Positions 25,202-33,784 are shown, counted from the stretch's first letter. The stretch is 64,000 nt of DNA from DATBFX01 sp036558305 (GCA_036558305.1 DATBFX010000008.1:1-64000), one strand, 5' to 3'. A program made the numbers and translations. The notes: generated by a model not told the origin, from the letters alone.

Positions 25202-26416
25202 ATGAGCGATACCGTGGACGGCAAGATTGCCGGGCAAGAAGCGGCCGCGTCTCGACTCAGGGACGAGTTTGCCGAGTTGCGGATCGTCGACGTTCAGGCG
25301 CTAACCTTTCGCTACCCATCGCGGGTCGGGGTCGACGAAGAAGGCCACGCCCATCCGGCGCCCGAGCACGAGGCGCTCAAGACGGTGACCAGGGTCCGCA
25401 CGAGCGCCGGCGTCGACGGCTATTGCTTCGGCGGCTCGGCCGAGACGGCCGCGGTGGCCACCCGCCTGATCCGCGGCATGAATCCCCTCGACCGCGAGGC
25501 GATCTGGTACCGGCTCTTGCGGGTGCAGCGCCTCGAACGGCGCACCCTCGCCGACCACAACCTGGCCGCGGTCGACGGCGCGCTCTGGGACTTCGCCGGT
25601 CGACTCGTCGGGTTGCCGGTCCACATGCTCCTCGGCGGTGCCCGCGATCGGGTCCCGGCCTATGCCAGCACGATGTGCGGCGACGACATCCCCGGTGGGC
25701 TCGATTCGCCCGCGGCCTACGCGGACTTCGCCCAGGCCTGCAAGGAGCGCGGCTACACGGCCTTTAAGATGCACGGCTGGATGCCGCCGTACGGGGCAGA
25801 TGTGGCGCGCGATATCGCTGCCTGCCGGGCGGTGCGCGAACGCGTCGGCCCGGAGATGCGGTTGATGCTCGACGCCCACCACGACTACTCGCGGCAGGAA
25901 GCGCTGACCCTTGGCCGCGCCCTCGAGGAGCTCGGGTTCTACTGGTTCGAGGAGCCGATGAACGAGCACAGCACCTCGTCCTACGTCTGGTTGACCGAGC
26001 AACTCGACATCCCGATCGTCGGACCCGAGACGGCGGCGGGGCAGATGTTCACGCGGGCGGAGTGGATCGTGCGAGGTGCCGCCGATATCTCGCGCGTCGG
26101 CGTCTTCGACCTCGGAGGGATCACGCCGGCGATGAAGGCGGTCCACCTCTGCCAGGCTTTCGGCGTCCGCGCCGAGGTCCACGGTACGGGCGCGGCCAAC
26201 CTCCATGTCCTCGGAGCAATGGCGACCCTGGGCGAATACTACGAGCGGGGGCTGCTCCACCCGCACCTCGACTACGAGGCGCAGACACCCTGGCTCGCCG
26301 AACCGATCGACCCGCTCGTCGCCGACGGTTGCGTCCCGATCCCGCGTCGCCCCGGTCTGGGCGAAGCGATCGACTGGGATTTCATTCGGGACCATGCGGT
26401 CACGCCTTGGCAGTGA
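25202..26416 (+). CDS. Mandelate racemase/muconate lactonizing enzyme family protein, probable acid-sugar dehydratase
   Basis: A 404-residue enolase-superfamily protein. An N-terminal capping domain precedes the barrel. Catalytic motifs are Phe-Lys-Met-His (a K-x-H pair, common in acid-sugar dehydratases rather than the K-x-K of racemases), metal ligands Asp in Met-Leu-Asp-Ala-His-His-Asp, Glu in Trp-Phe-Glu-Glu-Pro and Glu in Gly-Pro-Glu-Thr, and the final His in Glu-Val-His-Gly-Thr-Gly. GGAGGGGGG directly precedes ATG 25202. It is divergent from the isomerase gene and followed by an 89-bp palindromic repeat. It probably dehydrates a sugar acid; the exact substrate cannot be read from sequence. 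Confidence 0.88.
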   Translation: MSDTVDGKIAGQEAAASRLRDEFAELRIVDVQALTFRYPSRVGVDEEGHAHPAPEHEALKTVTRVRTSAGVDGYCFGGSAETAAVATRLIRGMNPLDREAIWYRLLRVQRLERRTLADHNLAAVDGALWDFAGRLVGLPVHMLLGGARDRVPAYASTMCGDDIPGGLDSPAAYADFAQACKERGYTAFKMHGWMPPYGADVARDIAACRAVRERVGPEMRLMLDAHHDYSRQEALTLGRALEELGFYWFEEPMNEHSTSSYVWLTEQLDIPIVGPETAAGQMFTRAEWIVRGAADISRVGVFDLGGITPAMKAVHLCQAFGVRAEVHGTGAANLHVLGAMATLGEYYERGLLHPHLDYEAQTPWLAEPIDPLVADGCVPIPRRPGLGEAIDWDFIRDHAVTPWQ

Positions 26417-26490
26417 TGGGTCAAGTGCAGGTCACGGTGCCCTGTCGGCCAGAAGGGCGAGTTGCAAGAGAAATGGCCCTCGCGACTGTT

Positions 26491-26579
26491 GTAGGGGCGG
26501 ACCGCCGTGTCCGCCCTGCCACGAATGCGCTCACCGAGGAGGGCGGACAGCGCCCAGAGGGCACCCGGTCCGCCCCTAC
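26491..26579. repeat. GTAGGGGCGG palindromic element, copy 1
   Basis: An 89-bp element with perfect 13-bp terminal inverted repeats GTAGGGGCGGACC and GGTCCGCCCCTAC. An inner pair GTCCGCCCT/AGGGCGGAC makes a nested hairpin. The right 40 bp are identical to copy 2 at 43777-43864. It sits between the convergent ends of the dehydratase and the ABC ATPase genes, where it may also help termination. No coding capacity. Confidence 0.9.
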
Positions 26580-26594
26580 GCACGTCGTTGCACA

Positions 26595-27680
26595 TCAGAC
26601 CGGATCGCGGGGGATGAGTACCACCCGGCTCAGGGCGCACGAAACGGTCTGGCCGGAGCGGTCGAGGAGTTCGAGGCGGCGGCTGCCGCCGACGTTGATG
26701 CGGAGCGGATGACCGTCGAGGCGACCCTCGACGGAGACGGTGCCGGCGGTCAGGGTCGACCGGACGACCTCGACCGAGACGCGATTGGGCGCCGGGTCGG
26801 CGTGGTCGGCGATGAGGTCGATGTCGTCGGCGTCGATGCAGGCCCAGACGGCCTGACCGGGACGCAGGAGCCCGCTCGACGACTCGGCCAGCAGCCGTGT
26901 CGAGCCGCCCTCGAGGCAGACCGCGATCGGGTCGACGGGGCGGTCGACGAAGGCGGGCAGCACCGTCTTCGTGCCGACGAAGGTCGCGGCGAAGAGGCTT
27001 GCCGGCCGGCGAAACACCTCGATCGGATCCCCTTGCTGGACCACGTCGCCCTCGTTCATCAGGACGAGGTCGGTGGCGGCCGACAGGGCCTCCGACTGGT
27101 CGTGCGTGACGAGGAGCGTCGTGCAGCCGGTGGCACGTTGGATGTCGGTGATCTCGGCGAGGAGTTCGAGGCGGAGTTTGGCGTCGAGTGCGCTCAGCGG
27201 TTCATCGAGTAACAGCAAATCCGGTCGGGGCGCCAGGGCGCGCGCGATGACCACGCGTTGCGCCTGACCGCCGGAGAGTTGGTTGTACCGCCGCTGCTCC
27301 ATCCCTTCGAGGCGGACCAGCCGCAGGATTTCCCGGATGCGCTCATCGATCGCGGCGGACTTCGACCAGCCACGCAGTTTCAGACCCCAGGCGATGTTCT
27401 GGTGCACCGTCATGTGGGGAAACATCGAGGGCCGCTGGAACACCATGCCGAGATTGCGTCGGAACGGCTGGAGACGCGTCACGTCCCGGTCGCCGATGAA
27501 GACCCGGCCGCCGTCCGGGGTCAGCAAACCCGCGATGCAACGCAACAGCGTCGTCTTGCCGCAGCCGGAAGGCCCGAGGATCGCCGTCAGCGATCCGTCG
27601 GCGATCGTGAGGTCGACCCGCTTCAGGGCGGTGACGGCCGCGTACCGCTTTTCGAGTTCGCGGACCTGGACCGTTGCCAT
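26595..27680 (-). CDS. ABC transporter ATP-binding protein (PotA/FbpC-like)
   Basis: A 361-residue importer ATPase. Walker A GPSGCGKT at 36-43, the Q-loop region, the signature Leu-Ser-Gly-Gly-Gln-Ala-Gln-Arg, Walker B Leu-Leu-Leu-Leu-Asp-Glu-Pro and the switch His in Val-Thr-His-Asp-Gln-Ser-Glu-Ala are all present, followed by a C-terminal TOBE-like region of about 110 residues. ATG 27680 begins Ala-Thr-Val-Gln-Val; upstream codons are repeat-derived. It is the last gene of a minus-strand operon: binding protein, two permeases, ATPase. It is separated from the permease by 113 bp that hold a perfect 21-bp inverted repeat, unlike the tight spacing elsewhere in the operon. Confidence 0.93.
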   Translation of the reverse strand: MATVQVRELEKRYAAVTALKRVDLTIADGSLTAILGPSGCGKTTLLRCIAGLLTPDGGRVFIGDRDVTRLQPFRRNLGMVFQRPSMFPHMTVHQNIAWGLKLRGWSKSAAIDERIREILRLVRLEGMEQRRYNQLSGGQAQRVVIARALAPRPDLLLLDEPLSALDAKLRLELLAEITDIQRATGCTTLLVTHDQSEALSAATDLVLMNEGDVVQQGDPIEVFRRPASLFAATFVGTKTVLPAFVDRPVDPIAVCLEGGSTRLLAESSSGLLRPGQAVWACIDADDIDLIADHADPAPNRVSVEVVRSTLTAGTVSVEGRLDGHPLRINVGGSRRLELLDRSGQTVSCALSRVVLIPRDPV

Positions 27681-27695
27681 TGTCGCAATCCCAAC

Positions 27696-27792
27696 CCGGT
27701 AGCCGGTAGCCGATAGAAGAGACGGACAGTCGGGCAGACGGACAGACGGACGACGGATCACTCAGTCCTCGCTATCGGCTACCGGCTACCGG
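27696..27792. repeat. Perfect 21-bp inverted repeat made of GTAGCCG heptamers
   Basis: The left arm, 27696-27716, holds two CCGGTAG units ending in CCGATAG. The right arm, 27772-27792, is its exact reverse complement. The 55-bp spacer contains short direct repeats of GACGGACA. The structure lies between the permease stop (27794) and the ATPase start (27680) of one operon, so it would be transcribed as a long hairpin. The arms belong to the heptamer family at 9528 and 37120. Confidence 0.93.
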
Positions 27793-27793
27793 C

Positions 27794-28591
27794 TCACACG
27801 AAGAGACCGCGGAATTGGCGGCGGAACACCCAGTAAAGGATCTGGACGATGGTGATGACGACCACTTCGATCGAGAGGACCATGACCGCCACGCCGGGGG
27901 TGAAGCCGACCTTGTCGATCTCCCGGTAGATGAAGAGCGCCGCCGTCGGTTGCTTGGAACCGAGGATGAAGGCCGGGGTGAACGACATCGCGGCAGCGGT
28001 GAAGGCGATCATCGCCGCCGTGACCAGACCGGGACCGATCAGCGGCAGCGTGATGCGGAAGAAGGCGTGGAGGGGCGAAGCGCCCATCACCAGCGCCGCC
28101 TCCTCGTAGACCGGGTCGGCCGTCGCCAGCGACGCCTGCAGTGCGCGAACGACGAGGGGCACCGCGGCCATCGAGGTTCCGAGCAAGACGATCGGGAAAG
28201 TGCCGCGCCAGTGCGGAAAGTAGATGATGACGAAGATACCGATGGCCAGGACGTAGGTGACCACCGGGAATATGGTCGGCACGAAAATCACCACGGAGAG
28301 GAGACTGCGACCCTTGAACCGCCGGCGCTCGATGGCGTAGGCGGCCGGCAGGCAGACGACGAGGAGGATGGCCGTGGTGCAGGCGCCGAGGAGGAGACTG
28401 AAGCGGATCGCCAAAAAGTAGCTCGGCCAGATGACCGAATGGAAACCGATCAGGTTGAAATGGTGCGGAGGGAAAACGATGTCGGTGGTGAAGGAACCCA
28501 GCGCGACCTGGATCACCGGCCAGATCAGCAGCATCCCCAACAGCAGCGCGACGCCGTTGAGGCCGATCATCGTCCCGCGGGAGAGTTTCAC
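27794..28591 (-). CDS. ABC transporter permease (PotC-like)
   Basis: A 265-residue inner-membrane permease with six predicted helices. The coupling-loop motif Glu-Glu-Ala-Ala-Leu-Val-Met-Gly-Ala-Ser-Pro-Leu-His-Ala-Phe-Phe-Arg-Ile-Thr-Leu-Pro matches the EAA loop of binding-protein-dependent importers. It starts 3 bp after the stop of the upstream permease gene, so the two are translationally linked. As the second channel subunit it would form a heterodimer with the upstream permease. The substrate class, polyamine, opine or similar small cation, is inferred from the PotB/PotC/PotD-type arrangement. Confidence 0.92.
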   Translation of the reverse strand: MKLSRGTMIGLNGVALLLGMLLIWPVIQVALGSFTTDIVFPPHHFNLIGFHSVIWPSYFLAIRFSLLLGACTTAILLVVCLPAAYAIERRRFKGRSLLSVVIFVPTIFPVVTYVLAIGIFVIIYFPHWRGTFPIVLLGTSMAAVPLVVRALQASLATADPVYEEAALVMGASPLHAFFRITLPLIGPGLVTAAMIAFTAAAMSFTPAFILGSKQPTAALFIYREIDKVGFTPGVAVMVLSIEVVVITIVQILYWVFRRQFRGLFV

Positions 28592-28594
28592 GGC

Positions 28595-29530
28595 TCAGTT
28601 CTCCTGGGTCCGCAGGTAGACGTACATCAAGAGCGCACTGATCCCGGTCAGGACAACGCCGAGCGCCGAAGCCATCGGGTAATTGAAGAACGGTTTGACC
28701 TCGCGCTGGATTTTGGTCACCAGCCAGTCGTTGCTGGGGCCGACGAGGATCAGCGGTACCGTGTACGCGCCGACTGCCGCCGAGACGTTGAGTAACAGCG
28801 CGCCCATGATGCCGCGTTTCGCCAGCGGCACGGTGACCCGGCAGAAGGTCCGCAAGCCGGTGGCGCCCATCGTTTGCGCCGCTTCCTCGTAGACGACGTC
28901 GACCCCGGCGATGGCGCCGCGGATCAGCAGCACCGAGAGGGTCGGGACCGACATGAAGACGAGTGCCGCGATCGGCGTCCGCGTCAGTTGCAGGGGATGG
29001 TCGACGATGTGGAGACCGGTCAGGAGCCAGTTAACCGGGCCCTGGGGTGTCAGCGCATAGGCGATGGCGTAGAGCGTGAAGACCTCGCCGAAAATCGGCA
29101 GGAGGAACGAGAGTTCGATGAAGGGCCGGCCGAAGGCGTTGTAGCGCGCCAGGTAGTAGGCGATCGGCAGCGCCAGGGTGATCGAGACCGCCGAGGTCAG
29201 GAGGGCGACGCCGACCGTCCAGGCCAGACTGTGGAGGTATTCGGTCTCGGTGAAGACGCGACGAAAGTTGAGGAAGGTGAAGTCGCGCTGGGTGAGCCAG
29301 ACGACGCCCTTGTAGAGCCGGCGGGAGTAGAAGGCGAAGGCGAGCTGGTACGCCACCGGGACGGCGAAGACGAGGCCCATGTAGACGAGGAGGGGCAGCA
29401 AGAGGAGCAGCGTCGGCCCGTGCGCCCGGCGCCAATCGTCCACCCGCGCGGCCAGACCGATCGGCCGGGGGAGCGCGCGCTCCCCCGGCGGGGTCAACTC
29501 AAGTTCGGTGGGCGAGAGTCCGCTAGCCAC
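28595..29530 (-). CDS. ABC transporter permease (PotB-like)
   Basis: A 311-residue inner-membrane permease with an N-terminal soluble extension of about 35 residues and six helices. The EAA loop reads Glu-Glu-Ala-Ala-Gln-Thr-Met-Gly-Ala-Thr-Gly-Leu-Arg-Thr-Phe-Cys-Arg-Val-Thr-Val-Pro. The start is placed at GTG 29530, overlapping the end of the binding-protein gene by 8 bp; a further-upstream start at 29572 would encode a basic stretch antisense-like to conserved coding sequence and is less likely. It pairs with the downstream PotC-like subunit. The short overlaps with both neighbours indicate one transcript. Confidence 0.9.
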   Translation of the reverse strand: MASGLSPTELELTPPGERALPRPIGLAARVDDWRRAHGPTLLLLLPLLVYMGLVFAVPVAYQLAFAFYSRRLYKGVVWLTQRDFTFLNFRRVFTETEYLHSLAWTVGVALLTSAVSITLALPIAYYLARYNAFGRPFIELSFLLPIFGEVFTLYAIAYALTPQGPVNWLLTGLHIVDHPLQLTRTPIAALVFMSVPTLSVLLIRGAIAGVDVVYEEAAQTMGATGLRTFCRVTVPLAKRGIMGALLLNVSAAVGAYTVPLILVGPSNDWLVTKIQREVKPFFNYPMASALGVVLTGISALLMYVYLRTQEN

Positions 29531-30851
29531 CTTTAACGATCCGCGTGTACGCCCGCGAGATCGCCTCGGCATTCGGGGTGTACCAGCCCCAGTTGACGGT
29601 CAGGAGGTAGTCGCTAGGATTCTGGAGGTAGTAGGGCTTGGCCCAGTCCGGCGCCAGGTCGCGGTGTTTCTGGGCGACGCCACCGCAGTAGACGAGGAGG
29701 TACTTGTCCTCGGGGACGTTCCAGCGGTTGACCGCCTCCGAGGTCGGCGTGTCCTTGTACCACCCGACGTGCTGGAACTCGGTGTCGATGAACCAGTTGA
29801 TCAGGATGCGGGCGGCCACCGGGTGGGCGGCGCCGGCCACCGGCGTCAGCGTTTCCCGGTCGGCGACGATCCCGGAGACCGGGTAGAAGGGAGCGAGGAG
29901 GTCGTCGCGCTTGTTCCAGTCGATCGCCAGGAGCTCGCGGGTGTAGGTGCCCCAGGTCCCGCCCCACCAGGCGTCGCCCGACTGCAACGCCAGGCGCATC
30001 GTCGGGTCGTTGCCGATGTCGCCGTATTTGTAAATCTGCCCTTCGATGTTGTCTTTCCACCATTGGAGACCGGCTTCCCACGTTTCGATTTTCCACAGGT
30101 CGTCTGGGAGGTTGCCGGGGACGAGGCCCTGCTTGACGAGCGAATTGAGCAGACCGAGGAAGACGAAGTGGCCGCGGGAGTCGTTGTCGAGGGAGTAGAC
30201 GATCCCCTTCTTGGCCATCTCCGGGCGTGCCAGGTCGGTCCAGTCCTTGTAGGCGCTGGCGTCGACCTTGTCTTTGCGGAGCAACGCCTGGAGCCACTCG
30301 TAGCCCTGGTAGACGACGCCGTAGAGTCCAGGGCCGTTGCTGTCGGTTTCGCCCTGGAACTTGTAGGCGTCTTCGACGTCGGCAAGATTGGTGAGCAGGG
30401 GTTGGTACTGCTCCTGGTCGACCGGCTCGCCCCAGTCCAGTGCCAGGATCTGGGCGAAGGTCTCCTCCTCCTTGTCGATGACGTCGAGGCCGAGTTCGCG
30501 GATGTGCCGCCCCGCCAGGGGCAATTCCTGGATGTACTGGTTGATGTCACCCTGGTCGTAGGTCAGCTTCACCGGCACGCCGTAGAGGTTCTTGGTGTGC
30601 TCGGCGAATTTGTCGACGAAGACCGTTTCGCGCAGACCGGAGAAACCCCAGGTGTGGATGTTGAGCGTGGCGCCCTCTTTCGTGAGCGCCTCCCCGACCT
30701 TGGCCGGATCGCTGAGGTCGGGGTCGCCTGTTTGGCGGACAACCGCCGGCGCGGCGAAAGCCGACCGCTTCGAACCGGCGACGATGGCGGCCGCGCCAAC
30801 ACCGCCGGCAACCCGAAGAACGTCCCTGCGGGAAAACGTGCCGTCGCCCAT
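29523..30851 (-). CDS. Tat-exported extracellular solute-binding protein (PotD-like)
   Basis: A 442-residue binding protein, first gene of the ABC operon. The N-terminus has a twin-arginine motif Ser-Arg-Arg-Asp-Val-Leu-Arg-Val at about 7-14, followed by an Ala/Gly-rich hydrophobic core, so it is probably folded before export. The mature part shows a PotD-like two-lobe pattern, with Ile-His-Thr-Trp-Gly-Phe-Ser-Gly-Leu near the start and Trp-Trp-Gly-Gly-Thr-Trp-Gly-Thr-Tyr in the ligand region; many Trp/Tyr/Asp residues suit a cationic or aromatic ligand. GGAGG lies 5 bp before ATG 30851. A good sigma70-like promoter lies 65-92 bp upstream. Ligand unknown. Confidence 0.92.
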   Translation of the reverse strand: MGDGTFSRRDVLRVAGGVGAAAIVAGSKRSAFAAPAVVRQTGDPDLSDPAKVGEALTKEGATLNIHTWGFSGLRETVFVDKFAEHTKNLYGVPVKLTYDQGDINQYIQELPLAGRHIRELGLDVIDKEEETFAQILALDWGEPVDQEQYQPLLTNLADVEDAYKFQGETDSNGPGLYGVVYQGYEWLQALLRKDKVDASAYKDWTDLARPEMAKKGIVYSLDNDSRGHFVFLGLLNSLVKQGLVPGNLPDDLWKIETWEAGLQWWKDNIEGQIYKYGDIGNDPTMRLALQSGDAWWGGTWGTYTRELLAIDWNKRDDLLAPFYPVSGIVADRETLTPVAGAAHPVAARILINWFIDTEFQHVGWYKDTPTSEAVNRWNVPEDKYLLVYCGGVAQKHRDLAPDWAKPYYLQNPSDYLLTVNWGWYTPNAEAISRAYTRIVKGG

Positions 30852-30915
30852 GCTGCCCTCCTTGTGTGGATTGCGGATGACGCTCGACTCGCTGGAACAG
30901 GATCTCGGTTTGATT

Positions 30916-30943
30916 ATTCTAGCGAGTTCGGCGGTGCCGTCAA
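30916..30943 (-). promoter_or_regulatory. Sigma70-type promoter of the ABC importer operon
   Basis: On the minus strand TTGACG (30943-30938) and TAGAAT (30921-30916) are separated by 16 bp, each five of six to consensus. The start would be near 30909, giving a leader of about 58 nt before the binding-protein ATG at 30851. The surrounding 60 bp are unusually AT-rich for this genome. Confidence 0.65.
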
Positions 30944-31090
30944 TGAAGGGAAATTGATTTCTGACGAGAAAGAATCGGCATCGTCGTGGCGTCGGTCTCG
31001 CGTGCTGAGGTTTGCCCAGGTATTTCCCCGCTCTGGGACCATCACAGACGCGACGGGGCCGCCAGGGAAACGATGTCGTGTGCGCGACCG

Positions 31091-32011
31091 CTACCGGGCA
31101 AAGGCGGAAAACGGGTTCGTTCGCATCAACTGGTCGATGGTGGCGTCGTCCACGCCGGCGGCGCTCAGTTTGGGGAGAAAGACCTCGCTCAGGTAGGTGA
31201 AGGGGCGGGGGGTGCCGCCGCCGGGTTGGGCCGGGTCGTACCAGCCGCGATCCTGGCTGAGGAGCAATCGATCGCCGTACCCCGCGTCGAGGGCGCGTTG
31301 GACGAGCGCGACGAAGGCGGCGTCGGTGCCGGGTTCGCCGATGCCGTCGTATTCGAGCCAGGCGCCGCGACCGGCCGCGGCGCGATGGAGGGCGAAATCG
31401 GGTTCGGCGTGGGCGTGGATCCAGACGAAGCGGGCGGTCGAGCCGCCGGCGGCCTCGATCACGTCGAGTTGAGCGAGGGCGCCCTTGCCGCGGATGGTGT
31501 GGCTGCCGACGGCGGCGCCGGTCGCAGCGCTCGCCGCGGCTGCCGCGCGCAAGACCTTGGTCTCGGCGGTCGTCAGTCCGTCGTCGCTCGCGCCGACCTT
31601 GACCCACCCGGCCTGGACGCCGGTGTCCGCGATCTCGCCGGTCAACTCGCGAACCATCCAGTCGCGCAGGAATGTTTCGTCGGCGGCGTGGACCCAGGGT
31701 GGTATCCACGGCTCTCGGTAGACGCCGGTGGGGGCGACGAGCGGAAAGTCGGCGGCAACGGAGACGGCGCGGAGGACGTCGGCGCGGCGGCCGACGCCGC
31801 CGGTGCTCGGCTCGACGATCGCGGCGACGCCGGCCCGGCGGGCGCGGTCGAGTTCGGGCGCCATCAGGGCGACGACGTCGGCGGCGTCCGCCTCGCCGTA
31901 ACCGGGTTGGTCCCAGGTGCGGAGATCGACGAAGACGTGCTCGTGCGGCAGGATCGCACCCGAAAGGTCTTCCGGACGCCTGGGGCCGAGGGTCGTGATC
32001 AGGTGGGGCAC
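31091..32011 (-). CDS. Phosphotriesterase-like amidohydrolase (PTE/lactonase family)
   Basis: A 306-residue phosphotriesterase-homology protein. The metal site is visible: His-Glu-His at 23-25, the bridging Lys in Gly-Trp-Val-Lys-Val-Gly, His in Gly-Ser-His-Thr, His-Ala-His in Trp-Ile-His-Ala-His, and Asp in Ser-Gln-Asp-Arg-Gly. Family members hydrolyse phosphotriesters or lactones; in natural settings most act on lactones. The start is GTG 32011 with GGAGGAGG about 10 bp upstream. It lies upstream of the ABC importer promoter on the same strand and may serve the same catabolic pathway, for example opening a lactone product of the nearby dehydratase or dehydrogenase. That link is inference. 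Confidence 0.88.
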   Translation of the reverse strand: MPHLITTLGPRRPEDLSGAILPHEHVFVDLRTWDQPGYGEADAADVVALMAPELDRARRAGVAAIVEPSTGGVGRRADVLRAVSVAADFPLVAPTGVYREPWIPPWVHAADETFLRDWMVRELTGEIADTGVQAGWVKVGASDDGLTTAETKVLRAAAAASAATGAAVGSHTIRGKGALAQLDVIEAAGGSTARFVWIHAHAEPDFALHRAAAGRGAWLEYDGIGEPGTDAAFVALVQRALDAGYGDRLLLSQDRGWYDPAQPGGGTPRPFTYLSEVFLPKLSAAGVDDATIDQLMRTNPFSAFAR

Positions 32012-32035
32012 GCGGTTCGCCTCCTCCGGCCCGTC

Positions 32036-32656
32036 CTAGTCCGGTGATCGTTTTCCTTCTGTGATCGCCCCGTCGAAGTCTTTGGCGGCCCGTTCGGATG
32101 GCAAGCGCGGGCGCTCGAGGCGCCAGAGGTCGGGCGGCAGTGAGGCGTTGTAGGCGGCGATTTTGGCGTCGATCTCGCGTGCCCGCGCCAGGTATTGCCG
32201 TCGTGCCGCATCGCACTCGGCGTCGGGGGCGCGGCGGGGCAAGGCGCGTGGGGCAACTGCGGTTGGCGTACGCGAACGACCGAAGAGGGCGCGCCACCAG
32301 GAGCGAGACGGCGTGACGATCGGGTTCGCATCGGGGGGCTCTGGGGGCGTGGTAAGGCGATCGGCAGCTTGCTTGCGCAGGGTTGCCAGGTCGTCGAGGA
32401 CGGCACGGATCTCCTTGTCGAGCTCGATCCAGGCCGGTGCGTAGCCGGCGCTCTTGAGGAGGCCGTGGCCGACGTCGACTTCGCCGGTGAGCGGATTGGC
32501 GTCGAACCGCAACGGTTTGCCGCGGGCGGGGAGGTTGTCGAACTCGCCGCGCTCGCGGGCTTCGTCGATCGCCTTGTCGAGCCAGGAGTCCCAGTCCTGG
32601 AAGCGAAGCGGGCGCCGGCGCGCGAGATGGATGTCGTCGTGATCGTCTATCGTCAT
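32036..32656 (-). CDS. DUF1992 (DnaJ homologue subfamily C member 28-like) domain protein
   Basis: A 206-residue protein. Residues about 20-90 match DUF1992: Trp-Leu-Asp-Lys-Ala-Ile-Asp-Glu-Ala-Arg-Glu-Arg-Gly-Glu-Phe-Asp-Asn-Leu, then Gly-Lys-Pro-Leu and the Lys-Ser-Ala-Gly-Tyr-Ala-Pro-Ala-Trp-Ile-Glu-Leu segment. The remainder is a Pro-rich linker and a helical, charged C-terminus with Tyr-Asn-Ala-Ser-Leu-Pro-Pro. Despite the domain name no J-domain is present. Function is unknown; the domain occurs widely as a stand-alone protein. The phosphotriesterase-like gene starts 24 bp downstream on the same strand, so co-transcription is likely. Confidence 0.85.
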   Translation of the reverse strand: MTIDDHDDIHLARRRPLRFQDWDSWLDKAIDEARERGEFDNLPARGKPLRFDANPLTGEVDVGHGLLKSAGYAPAWIELDKEIRAVLDDLATLRKQAADRLTTPPEPPDANPIVTPSRSWWRALFGRSRTPTAVAPRALPRRAPDAECDAARRQYLARAREIDAKIAAYNASLPPDLWRLERPRLPSERAAKDFDGAITEGKRSPD

Positions 32657-32879
32657 GGGCCGTTCACTCTTTTGGCGAGACGAGAGAAGCAGAATGAGCT
32701 CGGGTCGGATCGAGCCGGGTCAGTATGCGGGATTTCCCCGTGCGATGCCGGCTTCGCCGGTCCTTTCCGATGCCATATCAATGATTCTGTATTGGCATGT
32801 CGTCTGCATTAGCTGAGGCGGGTCACAACGGAGGAGCTATCAGCGTGGGGCTTCGACCGGTCAACGAAAGGGAAACGAC

Positions 32880-33692
32880 ATGGACCGCACCGTACAACAG
32901 TGGCAGATTCCCGAGGGGACGGACGTCGTCGGCGCCGACGGCGACAAGGTCGGAAAAGTCATCGCCGCGGAACCGTCGTACATCGTCGTCGAGAAGGGTT
33001 TCTTCTTCCCGACGGACTACTACATCCCGATGAGCGCGATCAGCAACTTCGACGGCGACAAGGTGTACCTGAGCGTGACGAAGGACCAGGCACTCAACCA
33101 GGGGTGGGACCAGCAGTTGTCCTCGACCGATTACGATGCGAGCACCCGCACCTACGCGACGGGCGCCGGGATGACGACGCCGGTGACTGCCGAAGGCGAC
33201 CGGCTCGCCGGTGTGACCCCGACCGGACTCGCCGACGAGGTGGATGCCGGCGCCACGGACGCCACCTTGCGCGATCAGGCGACGGACGCCGGTCAAATGC
33301 AAGGCACCAAGACGATGCGCGTGCCGGTGCACGAGGAAGAACTGACCGCGACGAAGCGGCCGGTCGAGGCGGGGACCGTCCGCGTCAACAAGGACGTCGT
33401 GGCGGAAGAGCGGACGATGGACGTTCCGGTCACCGAGGAGCACCTGGTGGTGAACCGGCGCGTGGTCGACCGGGACGCGCCCGCCGATGCGTCGGCGTTC
33501 AAGGAGGACACGATCGAGGTTCCGCTGATGGCCGAGGAGGTCGACGTCCAGAAGCGGAACCGGGTCGTCGAGGAGGTCGAAATCGGCAAGGAGGCGGTGC
33601 AAAAGACCCAGCGTGTCGCCGACACGGTGCGCCGCGAAGAGGTGCACGTCGACGATAGTGCGGCCGGCACCTCGACCGAGGCAACTTCCTAA
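32880..33692 (+). CDS. PRC-barrel/DUF2382 (YsnF/AvaK-like) stress protein
   Basis: A 270-residue acidic protein. Residues about 1-80 look like a PRC-barrel: Gly-Thr-Asp-Val-Val-Gly-Ala-Asp-Gly-Asp-Lys-Val-Gly-Lys-Val, then Tyr-Tyr-Ile-Pro-Met-Ser-Ala-Ile. Residues about 140-258 form DUF2382, with repeated Val-Pro-Val/Glu-Glu elements (Arg-Val-Pro-Val-His-Glu-Glu-Glu, Asp-Val-Pro-Val-Thr-Glu-Glu, Glu-Val-Pro-Leu-Met-Ala-Glu-Glu). Relatives are induced by general or desiccation stress. GAAAGGGAAA precedes the ATG. The CsbD gene follows on the same strand. A weak dyad (ATGCCA...TGGCAT) around 32770-32795 might be an operator. Confidence 0.87.
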   Translation: MDRTVQQWQIPEGTDVVGADGDKVGKVIAAEPSYIVVEKGFFFPTDYYIPMSAISNFDGDKVYLSVTKDQALNQGWDQQLSSTDYDASTRTYATGAGMTTPVTAEGDRLAGVTPTGLADEVDAGATDATLRDQATDAGQMQGTKTMRVPVHEEELTATKRPVEAGTVRVNKDVVAEERTMDVPVTEEHLVVNRRVVDRDAPADASAFKEDTIEVPLMAEEVDVQKRNRVVEEVEIGKEAVQKTQRVADTVRREEVHVDDSAAGTSTEATS

Positions 33693-33784
33693 CGGTCATC
33701 GGCGGGCATTCGCTGATAGGACTACCGCCTCATCGCGTCACGAGCCGGCAGCGTTCAGGCGCCGGCGAAGAAAAGGAGGCACCG

